Positions 15,665 to 23,281 of a stretch of DNA of 45,154 nt are shown here, piece after piece. Positions within the stretch are counted from its first letter, which is position 1; each line of letters begins with the position of its first letter. Below the pieces are notes generated by a model, which worked only from the letters and a program-made list of their open reading frames with translations, made no database searches and was not told where the DNA came from. The translations under genes were made by a program, and so were the position numbers. Origin of the DNA: an uncultured Lachnospiraceae bacterium (GTDB lineage Bacteria; Bacillota; Clostridia; Lachnospirales; Lachnospiraceae); contig CANRGB010000008.1 in the NCBI GenBank assembly GCA_947630005.1, positions 1-45,154 on the forward strand, written 5' to 3'.

Positions 15665-16634
15665 GTTTCTGGCGCAGTTTTCTCAGCAGATCCTCGAAGT
15701 AGTCCGGAAGCGGCGCCTCCGCCTCGATATAGCTTCCCGTCGACGGGTGAATAAATCCCAGTTTCATCGCATGGAGCGTCTGTCCCTGGAGTCCCGGAAA
15801 CGGACACCTGGAAGGTCCGTAGACATCATCCCCCAGTACCGGATGACCAATGCTTTTCATATGTACGCGTATCTGATGTGTCCGTCCCGTTTCCAGGCGG
15901 CATTCGATATAGGTGAACTGTTCAAACTGTTCCAGTACGCGGTAATGGGTGACTGCTTCTTTTCCGTTCGGGACATTGACAGCCATCTCCTTCCGTCTGA
16001 CCGGATGACGGCCGATCGCCGCGCGGATCGTTCCCTCCCCTTCCAGCCGTCCATGCACAATCGCGCGGTAACTGCGCGTAATGGAATGTTCTTTCAGTTG
16101 TTCTGCCAGGGAGCGGTGCGCGCGATCATTTTTGCAGATCACAAGAGATCCGGTTGTGTTTCTGTCGATCCGGTGGACGATTCCCGGGCGAAGCACACCG
16201 TTGATTCCCGAAAGTTCTCCTCTGCAGTGATACAAAAGTGCGTTGACGACGGTTCCGCTATAGTGGCCGGCTGCAGGGTGGACGACCATATTCTTGGGCT
16301 TGTTTATGATGATGAGATCCTGGTCTTCATATAAAATATCAAGCGGTATATTTTCCGGACATACCTCAAGCTCTAAAGCTTCAGGAATTGTCAGCGCAAT
16401 GAGATCGCCGGTCTTCACTTTTCCGCCGGCCTTGCACTTCTTTTCGTTCACAAGAACCAGTCCGTCCCGGATCAGTTTCTGCAGATAGGAGCGCGTCAGT
16501 CCGGCTGCTTTTTCCTGTAAAAACACATCCAGGCGGTGCCCCGCGTCTTCCGGTTCGGCCTCAAAAGTCAGTTTCTCCGCATCCTTTTCCGCCGGATTTT
16601 CTTCGTATTCTTCATGCTGCTGCTGTTCCCACAT
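15636..16634 (-). CDS. RluA-family pseudouridine synthase, RluD-like
   Basis: This 332-residue protein has an acidic N-terminal extension (about 1-25), an S4 RNA-binding domain (about 26-90) and the RluA catalytic domain. The active-site Asp is in GIVHRIDRNTTG (usually HRLDKDTSG). GRTHQIRVHMKSIGHPVLGD marks the C-terminal half. Such enzymes convert uridines in 23S rRNA helix 69 or related sites. The last ten or so residues (KRYCSLPCRS) are read from the repeat cluster, so the natural C-terminus has probably been replaced. lspA is upstream, as is usual. Confidence 0.93.
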   Translation of the reverse strand: MWEQQQHEEYEENPAEKDAEKLTFEAEPEDAGHRLDVFLQEKAAGLTRSYLQKLIRDGLVLVNEKKCKAGGKVKTGDLIALTIPEALELEVCPENIPLDILYEDQDLIIINKPKNMVVHPAAGHYSGTVVNALLYHCRGELSGINGVLRPGIVHRIDRNTTGSLVICKNDRAHRSLAEQLKEHSITRSYRAIVHGRLEGEGTIRAAIGRHPVRRKEMAVNVPNGKEAVTHYRVLEQFEQFTYIECRLETGRTHQIRVHMKSIGHPVLGDDVYGPSRCPFPGLQGQTLHAMKLGFIHPSTGSYIEAEAPLPDYFEDLLRKLRQKRYCSLPCRS

Positions 16635-16701
16635 AGCTGTTTTCCTTCCGACTTATTCTCCTTCGACTCATCAGATTCCTGACGTTAGCCATAACTGCCG
16701 T

Positions 16702-17226
16702 TCACTCTTTGGTCCGTTTCCGAAAAGGATTCAGAAATTCAAACGATTCGTCCTTATAATACGTAAACAGCAAGACTGCCATAAGTGCGATCCCAACGCT
16801 GACATAGCAGTCGGCCAGATTAAAGACAGGAAAATCAATCAGCGAAAAATACAGGAAATCAATCACATAGCTGTGCGCCAGGCGGTCGATTACATTTCCG
16901 AGAGAACCGGAAGCGATCATGATACAGACAATCCGGAGCGGAAAAAACCGTCTCTCCTGCGGGATCCTTTTGTATACAAAAGCAATGCACAGAATAACCA
17001 GCAGCGCGATCGCCGCCAGAAGCGGCTGCTTCCCGCGCATGATTCCAAACGCGGCTCCCCGGTTCTCGAGATAGTACAGTTCAAAAACTCCGGGAATCAG
17101 TTTCAGGCTCCCCCGCTCTCTGAGATGGGAAACCGCCGCAAGTTTCGAAAGCTGGTCGGCCGCAGTAAGTGCGAGGAACCAGAAAATTCCCCGCACAAGA
17201 CTTTTTGTTTCTTTTTTCATTTTCAA
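16702..17226 (-). CDS. lspA: Lipoprotein signal peptidase (signal peptidase II)
   Basis: This 174-residue membrane protease has four predicted membrane segments. The two catalytic aspartates are Asp114 in GNVIDR and Asp139 in FNLAD. It removes signal peptides from lipidated prolipoproteins. The preceding motif YYLENRGAAFG is also typical. The C-terminal cytoplasmic tail is basic. It sits between aroB and the pseudouridine synthase gene. Confidence 0.97.
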   Translation of the reverse strand: MKMKKETKSLVRGIFWFLALTAADQLSKLAAVSHLRERGSLKLIPGVFELYYLENRGAAFGIMRGKQPLLAAIALLVILCIAFVYKRIPQERRFFPLRIVCIMIASGSLGNVIDRLAHSYVIDFLYFSLIDFPVFNLADCYVSVGIALMAVLLFTYYKDESFEFLNPFRKRTKE

Positions 17227-17301
17227 CCTTTCTGAGCCAGCAGTCTCTGCCGCTGAAGCGGATCTGCCGACCTGTCTCTCTGTCCTGCCGCAGACAGGTG
17301 G

Positions 17302-18459
17302 TCAGTTGGTGCCCTTATAAATGGGACTTCCCTGCGGCTCCTCGATCATCGCGCTGTTTATAGAGTTGACGGCCTCCAGCATCTCTTCCTCTGTAACTTC
17401 CTGATCGATGTAGGCTTTTCCGATCTTCTTGAGCAGGATAAATTTGATCCGCCCGGCGTTCATCTTTTTATCCTTTTTGGTTGCGGCGACGATGTCCTCC
17501 GATTTCAGACCGTCAAAGGTGATCGGAAGTCCGAAACCAACGTTCATATCGCGAATCTCGTAAAATTCATCCTCATCCAGATAGCCTCTTTTCCATGATA
17601 TATAGGCTGCCGCGACCATGCCGAGCGATACGCACTGTCCATGCAGAAGTTCAAAATTTTTGAGTTTCTCTATGGCGTGGCCAACTGTGTGTCCAAAATT
17701 CAGGATCGCCCGCTCTCCTTTTTCCTGCGGATCTTTCTCGACAACCGCGCGTTTGATCTGGCAGCACTGCTCGACCATATGGCGGAGCGTATTCTTATCC
17801 CGCTCTTCAATCTCTTCCATATGCTCGATCGTCCACTCATAGAAATCCGCGTCCCGGATCAGGCCTGATTTCAGCAGTTCACCCATACCGCTTGCAAACT
17901 GCTCTTCCGGGAGCGTGGACAACACGGAAATATTGATATAAACGAGGGACGGCTGATGAAACGCGCCGACCATATTCTTGTAACTGTCAAAATCCACACC
18001 GGTCTTTCCGCCGATACTGCTGTCAATCTGGGAGAGAAGCGTCGTCGGAATCTGGATGAAACGGATTCCGCGCAGATACGTCGCGGCCGCGAACCCTGTC
18101 AGATCTCCCACAACGCCGCCGCCAAGCGCGACAAGGACATCCTGTCTGTCAAATCCTTTCAGGATCAGATGTTCATAAAGGCCCCGCACCGTGTCAAGCG
18201 TCTTATGGGATTCTCCGGCCGGGATGATATACTCTTCCGCCTGTCTGCAGCAGGTCTGAAGGCAGGTTCTGATCTCATCCAGATACAGAGGCGCCACATT
18301 TGTGTCCGTGACGACACAGACTCTGCGTTCCTGTATTTCCAGTTCCGAAAGACGATCCGCCAGTTCTTTGAATGACTTTTCCAGAAAAATATGATAGGAA
18401 AAATGTCCGTTTTCCCTGACTGTGATCGTATTCTTGTCGTTCTGCTTAGTTGTTCCCAT
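17302..18459 (-). CDS. aroB: 3-dehydroquinate synthase
   Basis: This 385-residue enzyme closes the ring of DAHP to 3-dehydroquinate, the second step of the shikimate pathway. The NAD-binding GGGVVGDLTGF, the segment IPTTLLSQIDSSIGGKTGVD, and the zinc ligands in GMGELLKSG (Glu), NFGHTVGHAIE (His) and LLHGQCVSLGM (His) are all present. No other aromatic amino acid gene is nearby; its place in the lspA-sepF cluster seems a lineage-specific arrangement. Confidence 0.96.
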   Translation of the reverse strand: MGTTKQNDKNTITVRENGHFSYHIFLEKSFKELADRLSELEIQERRVCVVTDTNVAPLYLDEIRTCLQTCCRQAEEYIIPAGESHKTLDTVRGLYEHLILKGFDRQDVLVALGGGVVGDLTGFAAATYLRGIRFIQIPTTLLSQIDSSIGGKTGVDFDSYKNMVGAFHQPSLVYINISVLSTLPEEQFASGMGELLKSGLIRDADFYEWTIEHMEEIEERDKNTLRHMVEQCCQIKRAVVEKDPQEKGERAILNFGHTVGHAIEKLKNFELLHGQCVSLGMVAAAYISWKRGYLDEDEFYEIRDMNVGFGLPITFDGLKSEDIVAATKKDKKMNAGRIKFILLKKIGKAYIDQEVTEEEMLEAVNSINSAMIEEPQGSPIYKGTN

Positions 18460-18485
18460 AAATGCTCTCCTTTATCGTACATACT

Positions 18486-19247
18486 TTAAATATATTTTTC
18501 TATCTCGACCCATGTGCGTCCCTTCTTCGACTGCCCCGCGGCGTCACAGTATCGGAACCGCCCATATCCGCGCACGGATACAAGATCGCCGCTTTTTAAC
18601 GTGAAGGCATTTGAAGTAACGAGTCTGCCATTCACGAACACGCTTCCATGCTCGATCAGGGAGATCAGGCTGCTGCGTGACGCGCCGAACGCCAGGGCCA
18701 TCACAGCGTCAAGGCGAATGGAAGCGACGCTTCCCCGCACTTTCTCAAGCGCGGGAGTATAGGAAAAATCCCTGCTGTCGCAGAGAGAACATCTGACAGA
18801 CGTGCGCCGGATCCGCGTAAGCTCCCCGCAGATCATCTCCGCAAGCGGCTCGCAGCAGAACAGAAAGGCTTCCTTCTCCCGGACAGCGATGTCTCCGGTC
18901 TTTGCCCTGTCAATTCCGAGATTCATCAGAGCGCCGAGGATATCCCTGTGAGAAAGCTTCTCAGCGAATTTCTGAAGAAGGGGTTCGATCCGGATGCAGG
19001 CGATCGGCCAGTCCGGTTCCAGATCGGTATCCAAAGGCACAAACGCGGCCATGCGGCGCTCAGCTTCCGCATAGCCGCCAAAAGTTTCTCCGTGAAACCG
19101 GAAAAACTTCTGCGTCATGTCATATAAAATATTCTGTTCATACAGATTCATAAAATCAGAATAAAGGATACAATTCCTCTTCTCTGCGAGAGCTGCGAGA
19201 TCCTGTATCCTTCTTCTGAAAACAGCTTCTTCTTTTTCTCTGTCCAT
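18486..19247 (-). CDS. ylmH: YlmH-like RNA-binding protein with S4 domain
   Basis: This 253-residue protein has an N-terminal YlmH-type domain (LYEQNILYDMTQKFFRFHG, then FGGYAEAERRMAAF) and a C-terminal S4 domain (about 180-240, RLDAVMALAFGASRSSLISL). YlmH lies in the sepF neighbourhood of many Firmicutes and binds ribosomal particles; a role in rescuing or recycling stalled 50S subunits has been described for relatives. It lies between aroB and sepF, on the same strand. Confidence 0.88.
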   Translation of the reverse strand: MDREKEEAVFRRRIQDLAALAEKRNCILYSDFMNLYEQNILYDMTQKFFRFHGETFGGYAEAERRMAAFVPLDTDLEPDWPIACIRIEPLLQKFAEKLSHRDILGALMNLGIDRAKTGDIAVREKEAFLFCCEPLAEMICGELTRIRRTSVRCSLCDSRDFSYTPALEKVRGSVASIRLDAVMALAFGASRSSLISLIEHGSVFVNGRLVTSNAFTLKSGDLVSVRGYGRFRYCDAAGQSKKGRTWVEIEKYI

Positions 19248-19304
19248 AAATTCTCCTGGCCGCAGACATGATTTTCACGGGATCAGATGCCGCCGGTTTC
19301 CGCC

Positions 19305-19931
19305 TTAAAATCTTGTCCCAAACGCGGGCACGTCAACCGCTCCGGTGAACATCTCCTGGAAATCACCGGAGATGTCGACACCCGGAGGCGTGATGATGAA
19401 AATGTAATTGCTGATCTTCTGGAGATTTCCGTGGAGCGCGTAACAGGAGCCGGATGAAAAATCAATGATCCTCTGCGCGGTATCGAGATCAAGTCCTTCC
19501 ATGTTGAGGATGACGGTACAATTTTCAAGGAGCGTCTCTGCGATCTCACGGCTGTCCTCCATACTGTGCGGGCGGATCACGCAGACTTCCATTCCGCTCT
19601 GTCTCCGGGATGTGCTGCTGGAGCGGATCGGGGAAACCTTCGGATTCCGCTGCTGCTTCTGCCTCGCGGACGTCCTGAAAGTCTGAGTCTGCTTTTCCTC
19701 GCGGAAAGATTCTGAGGAAGCGGGAGGATCGTCATAATAACTGTCATCTTCCTCCCCCTCTTCTTCCGCTTCTGCTTCCGTTTCGGCGCGCTTGTTCAGA
19801 ATATGCTTCTTGGGGTTTTTCTCCTCCTCGAAATCGTCATCTGCCTCGTCAAAGTAGTCTTCGTCTCCGAATCCCTCATAGTCGTCATTCAGTTTAACAG
19901 TATTCAAAAATCTATCTAAAATACCCATCAT
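19305..19931 (-). CDS. sepF: Cell division protein SepF
   Basis: This 208-residue protein starts with the membrane-binding amphipathic segment MMGILDRFLNTV. A long acidic, disordered linker follows (about 20-105), rich in Asp and Glu. The SepF core domain (about 110-195) contains VCVIRPHSMEDSREIAETLL, CTVILNMEGLD and FIITPPGVDISGD. SepF anchors and aligns FtsZ filaments at the septum. Two consecutive ATG codons open the gene, and AGGAG upstream supports the first. The linker is longer than in Bacillus SepF. Its neighbours ylmH and yggS are its usual ones. Confidence 0.95.
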   Translation of the reverse strand: MMGILDRFLNTVKLNDDYEGFGDEDYFDEADDDFEEEKNPKKHILNKRAETEAEAEEEGEEDDSYYDDPPASSESFREEKQTQTFRTSARQKQQRNPKVSPIRSSSTSRRQSGMEVCVIRPHSMEDSREIAETLLENCTVILNMEGLDLDTAQRIIDFSSGSCYALHGNLQKISNYIFIITPPGVDISGDFQEMFTGAVDVPAFGTRF

Positions 19932-19947
19932 ACTCCATTCTCCTATC

Positions 19948-20640
19948 TCACACTGTGTAATCGCGTTCCCCGAAAATACCAGTACCCACGCGTACCATTG
20001 TGGCGCCTTCTTCTACGGCGATGACATAATCTCCAGTCATTCCCATACTTAGTTTGCACATAAACACATTATCAATGTTTTTTTCGTTAATGTCAACACA
20101 TAATTTTTTTAAATTGCGGAAGTATATGCGGTTATCCTCCGCATTTTCAGTAAATGGTGCAATTGTCATCAGACCTTCTATCCTTATATGGGGAAGGACA
20201 CTGATTTTTCTGATAAAATCCTCTGTGTCTTCCGGGGCTATTCCGCCCTTCGTCTCCTCTTTCGCCATGTTCACCTCGACCAGAACAGGCATGCAGATGC
20301 CGCGTTTGCCTGCCTCCGCGCTGATTGCTTCGGCCAGCCGTTCGGAATCAACCGAATGGATCAGGCAGACTTTGTCGATGATGTATTTAATCTTGTTGCG
20401 CTGCAGATGCCCGATCATGTGCCACTGTATATCCTCCGGCAGCTGAGGCGCTTTGTCCCTCAGCTCCTGCGGTTTATTCTCGCCAAACGTTTTTGTTCCG
20501 GCATCATAAGCCTCGCGGATCATATCGACGGGCTTGGTCTTGCTCACCGCGATCAGCGTCACTTCTCCGGGATCCCGTCCGCTCCTGATGCACGCATCTT
20601 TTATGTTAGCCAGTACTTCTTCCAGATTTTCCTTGATCAT
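19948..20640 (-). CDS. yggS: YggS/PLPBP pyridoxal phosphate homeostasis protein
   Basis: This 230-residue single-domain protein has the PLP-binding lysine in LIAVSKTKP near residue 34, FGENKPQEL, WHMIGHLQRNKIK, and the phosphate-binding end LSMGMTGDYVIAVEEGATMVRVGTGIFG. YggS-type proteins buffer cellular pyridoxal phosphate and affect amino acid balance; no enzymatic activity is established. It lies 16 bases upstream of sepF, matching the conserved yggS-sepF pairing of Gram-positives. Confidence 0.96.
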   Translation of the reverse strand: MIKENLEEVLANIKDACIRSGRDPGEVTLIAVSKTKPVDMIREAYDAGTKTFGENKPQELRDKAPQLPEDIQWHMIGHLQRNKIKYIIDKVCLIHSVDSERLAEAISAEAGKRGICMPVLVEVNMAKEETKGGIAPEDTEDFIRKISVLPHIRIEGLMTIAPFTENAEDNRIYFRNLKKLCVDINEKNIDNVFMCKLSMGMTGDYVIAVEEGATMVRVGTGIFGERDYTV

Positions 20641-20663
20641 ATTTTCGTCGCTCCTTTGCCGTA

Positions 20664-22037
20664 TCAGTTTATGATCTGGTCAACGTCGGCCTCCGAGGCG
20701 TTCAGCACAATATAATCATAGGCCGACAGACTGTATATGTTATTGCTCTCGACAATGCAGTACTCCTCGTTCTGATCGATCACAGTGATCTCACGGAATA
20801 CCGCGTATCCTTTATTGATATTGTACACTCCGTGCAGGACGGTTACATCGTTGTCCGTGAGTTCCTTTCTTTTCGCGGAATTTTCCTGCAGGATGCAGTC
20901 ACCTTCTTTCAGAAGATTTTTATTGATCAGATAGACTCCTGTTTCTTCATTATAACTGTAAACGTTCGCGGTCACATAACTGATCTCGGAGGATCCGTCC
21001 GATCGGAACCGCTCCACCTTCAGCGTGATTTCTTTTTCTGTATCTTCATTGACGATCGCGAAACCTTCGGGAATATTATAAAATTCCTTGTCAACAATCG
21101 CGGAAACCGGCACCTTCAGGCCTTCTTTGCGGTTCAGAACCAGCTCGATCTCAAGGAATCGGTCCGTGGCATACCGCACAAGCGAATTGTTCATGATAAT
21201 TTCACCGAACGAATCCGAACCGTTCCGGATGATGGAAAACGGCGCCGTGAACGTCTGATTATCCTTCAGAAAACGAAAACGGATGTTTTCCTGTCCGGTC
21301 AGTTCTGTCACCAGATTATTGTCCATCGGAAAATACAGCCGCCACTCTTCTTCTGTGATAAGCTTGTAAATGACATCGCCCGCCTTCACCTGCTTCCGGG
21401 TCCGCAGGCTTTCAAGCCTGTAATTATTCAGATCGAACATGTCGTTGGTCAGCCCCGCGGAGGTCACCTCCTCAAAACCGTCGGTTCCGTAGATTACAAA
21501 ACCGGAATCCGGCGCGTTGCAGCGGTTCTGCACGCTGATGTAATCCGTATTGAGGTCTTTGGTCATATCGGCAAGAATACTCTCGATGCCGGCTTTCATA
21601 TTATAGGTTCTCTGAAAAGAGATCTCCGAAAAATCCGTCACAAAACCTGACATAACATTGTGAAGGCGCTCGACATCGCGTTCATTCGGTTCAAAGTTCT
21701 CATAGGTGACAGGATCGGTGGATCCTGATTCATTTACAGAACATACCGTGCTGTCCGCCGACACTTTGGAACCTTCCCTGGCATAATACCGGATGCTGCC
21801 CGACTGGGAAGCGCGCACCACTTCCTCCGTGCGGAGCGATAACGCCTGATAGCGGAAGTTTCCGCTCAGGTTTCCCCTGACTACCTCATACGGCATGATA
21901 TGCGTCTCTGTCAGATAAGCGAACATACATATGACCATATAAACAAAGACGGTTCCAAACAGCAGCGTGCCGATATTTAAAAAGGAATAGCGTCTGTACT
22001 TTGTTACTTTTTTGTTTTTTTTATCAAATAGTGCCAA
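20664..22037 (-). CDS. HlyD-like membrane protein of the sepF cluster
   Basis: This protein of about 457 residues has a basic cytoplasmic N-terminus, one membrane segment (near residues 20-42, IGTLLFGTVFVYMVICMF), and a large extracytoplasmic part with beta-rich, HlyD-like stretches (VVRASQSGSIRYYAREGSKV, and later KVPVSAIVDKEFYNIPEGFA). I chose the TTG start at 22037 because GGAGG lies seven bases upstream; an ATG at 22073 lacks a ribosome site. No ABC transporter or other export partner is adjacent. It is the first gene of the leftward yggS-sepF cluster, so a role in the cell envelope or in division is a reasonable guess. Confidence 0.75.
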   Translation of the reverse strand: MALFDKKNKKVTKYRRYSFLNIGTLLFGTVFVYMVICMFAYLTETHIMPYEVVRGNLSGNFRYQALSLRTEEVVRASQSGSIRYYAREGSKVSADSTVCSVNESGSTDPVTYENFEPNERDVERLHNVMSGFVTDFSEISFQRTYNMKAGIESILADMTKDLNTDYISVQNRCNAPDSGFVIYGTDGFEEVTSAGLTNDMFDLNNYRLESLRTRKQVKAGDVIYKLITEEEWRLYFPMDNNLVTELTGQENIRFRFLKDNQTFTAPFSIIRNGSDSFGEIIMNNSLVRYATDRFLEIELVLNRKEGLKVPVSAIVDKEFYNIPEGFAIVNEDTEKEITLKVERFRSDGSSEISYVTANVYSYNEETGVYLINKNLLKEGDCILQENSAKRKELTDNDVTVLHGVYNINKGYAVFREITVIDQNEEYCIVESNNIYSLSAYDYIVLNASEADVDQIIN

Positions 22038-22127
22038 GATCCTTCCTCCCAGATAGAGATCCGGCGGCCGCATAACCCGAAACCGCAGATCAGATCATAA
22101 AATATTCCTTTTTGCGATATCCCTTCA

Positions 22128-22156
22128 ATTTTATCATGGGAACCGAAAGGATACAA
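22128..22156 (-). promoter_or_regulatory. Promoter of the HlyD-yggS-sepF cluster
   Basis: On the minus strand TTGTAT (22156-22151) and TAAAAT (22133-22128) are separated by 17 bases. It is back to back with the promoter of the DUF378 gene. Confidence 0.6.
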
Positions 22157-22164
22157 CCTTTCTT

Positions 22165-22194
22165 TTGTATAAAATTTGGTTTTCAGGATAAAAT
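22165..22194 (+). promoter_or_regulatory. Promoter of the DUF378 gene
   Basis: TTGTAT (22165-22170) and TAAAAT (22189-22194) are 18 bases apart. A hairpin (22197-22219), TACTGTTCAC with GTGACCAGTA and one mismatch, begins right after the -10 and would lie at or near the 5' end of the RNA. It contains the dispersed 14-mer GTTACTGTTCACTC. Confidence 0.5.
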
Positions 22195-22262
22195 GTTACT
22201 GTTCACTCTGTGACCAGTACTGATAAAATACTGATTAGTCGGATGATAAGGAGGAAATCATT

Positions 22263-22472
22263 ATGAGCAAAGGTATCGACTATTCCGCACTTGCCCTCGT
22301 CATTATCGGGGCTGTGAACTGGGGCCTGATTGGAATCTTCAAGCTGGATCTGGTCAATCTCCTCTTCGGAAACATGTCCTGGATATCCCGCCTCGTTTAT
22401 ATACTGGTAGGAATATCAGGGCTGTATCTGCTCAGCCTGTTCGGGCGGGTAAAAGCCATGGGCGAAGAATGA
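22263..22472 (+). CDS. DUF378 small membrane protein
   Basis: This 69-residue protein has two hydrophobic helices (about 8-28 and 43-62) and the DUF378 signature ALVIIGAVNWGLIGIF with the following FNLDLV-like KLDLVNLLFG. AAGGAGG precedes the ATG. DUF378 proteins are short membrane proteins of unknown function, common in Firmicutes. It stands alone on the plus strand between two leftward units and has its own promoter. Confidence 0.9.
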   Translation: MSKGIDYSALALVIIGAVNWGLIGIFKLDLVNLLFGNMSWISRLVYILVGISGLYLLSLFGRVKAMGEE

Positions 22473-22782
22473 TTCGAATCGGGCAGTACTAGCTCGTCTG
22501 CGCGGCTCAGGTACTGCGTCAGCAGCCGGGTTCCATGCCTGGGCCTGCGCATATATGCAAAACCGCGGCCGGACGATCTGTGTCCGGCCGCAGAATACGT
22601 AAAACATTTCTTCCATATATAACAATATAAACGATATAACTTATACAGCTATGCAGTACAGCGATATAAATACGGCATACAAATCATAATAATATAACGC
22701 CCGGTCCAATTTCGGATATAACTTTTACGCAATCCCTGCAGTTTTGTTATTATGTAGCAATGTCAGTATTCCAATATATTTT
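22473..22782. other. Intergenic region, 310 bases
   Basis: The left half is GC-rich with several stems, including GCAGTAC (22483-22489) with GTACTGC (22511-22517) and the terminator at 22565-22591. The right half (about 22615-22780) is strongly AT-rich with repeated ATATAA words. I see no open frame with a ribosome site and no RNA gene. Confidence 0.6.
22565..22591 (-). terminator. Terminator downstream of the P-loop gene
   Basis: GCGGCCGGAC (22565-22574) and GTCCGGCCGC (22582-22591) form a perfect 10-base-pair stem with a seven-base loop. On the minus strand it is followed by GGTTTTGC, a short T tail, so it probably ends the leftward P-loop gene transcript. On the plus strand no T run follows. 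Confidence 0.6.
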
Positions 22783-23202
22783 TTATAACTCCGCAATGAT
22801 ATTTTCTTTAAACTTTTCGGCAATTTCCCCGGAAGTAAGAGAGATGCTGATCACGAACGTGATCTTATACTTCTCGCCGATCTGCGCAAGCCTTTCAATC
22901 AGCGCGCCCGCCGAATCCTTATCCGTGTACGATATTTTCATAAAACTGTCAAGATACACCTGCTCAAGGTCATGATCCTGTGAAATGATCCCGTAAATAA
23001 ATCCAATAAACTCGTCAGTGTCCGTCAGGTCAAATGAAGAAACATCGATCAGGCGGACGCGGTTATTCAGCTCGTACATATGCTTGGTGCTTTTGTCAAG
23101 ATAAACGATGTTTCCATGGGCCGTCTTGATCTCGGAATTGGCCTTTTCAAGTAAAACCTTCGTCTTTCCTTTTCCTTTCTCACCTACAATTAACTGTATC
23201 AT
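22783..23202 (-). CDS. Small P-loop protein of unknown function
   Basis: This 139-residue protein opens MIQLIVGEKGKGKTK, a Walker A motif (G-x-x-G-x-G-K-T) at residues 7-14. A hydrophobic strand ending in aspartate (RVRLIDVS, near 49-56) and a second one (YKITFVISISLTSGE, near 112-126) could supply Walker B and sensor-like positions. It is much shorter than PilT-type ATPases, with which such proteins are sometimes labelled, and lacks their later motifs. AAGGAGG precedes the ATG, and it has its own consensus-like promoter. It could be a small nucleotide-binding regulator; I do not recognise a characterised family. Confidence 0.75.
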   Translation of the reverse strand: MIQLIVGEKGKGKTKVLLEKANSEIKTAHGNIVYLDKSTKHMYELNNRVRLIDVSSFDLTDTDEFIGFIYGIISQDHDLEQVYLDSFMKISYTDKDSAGALIERLAQIGEKYKITFVISISLTSGEIAEKFKENIIAEL

Positions 23203-23249
23203 GGCAATCTCCTCCTTATATTATTGCGGATATAATAGTGCTCGTCATA

Positions 23250-23278
23250 ATTATAGACGATTTGCGTATAAATTACAA
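23250..23278 (-). promoter_or_regulatory. Promoter of the P-loop gene
   Basis: On the minus strand TTGTAA (23278-23273) and TATAAT (23255-23250) are exactly 17 bases apart. It lies in the gap just after the carboxypeptidase gene. Confidence 0.7.
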
Positions 23279-23281
23279 CAC

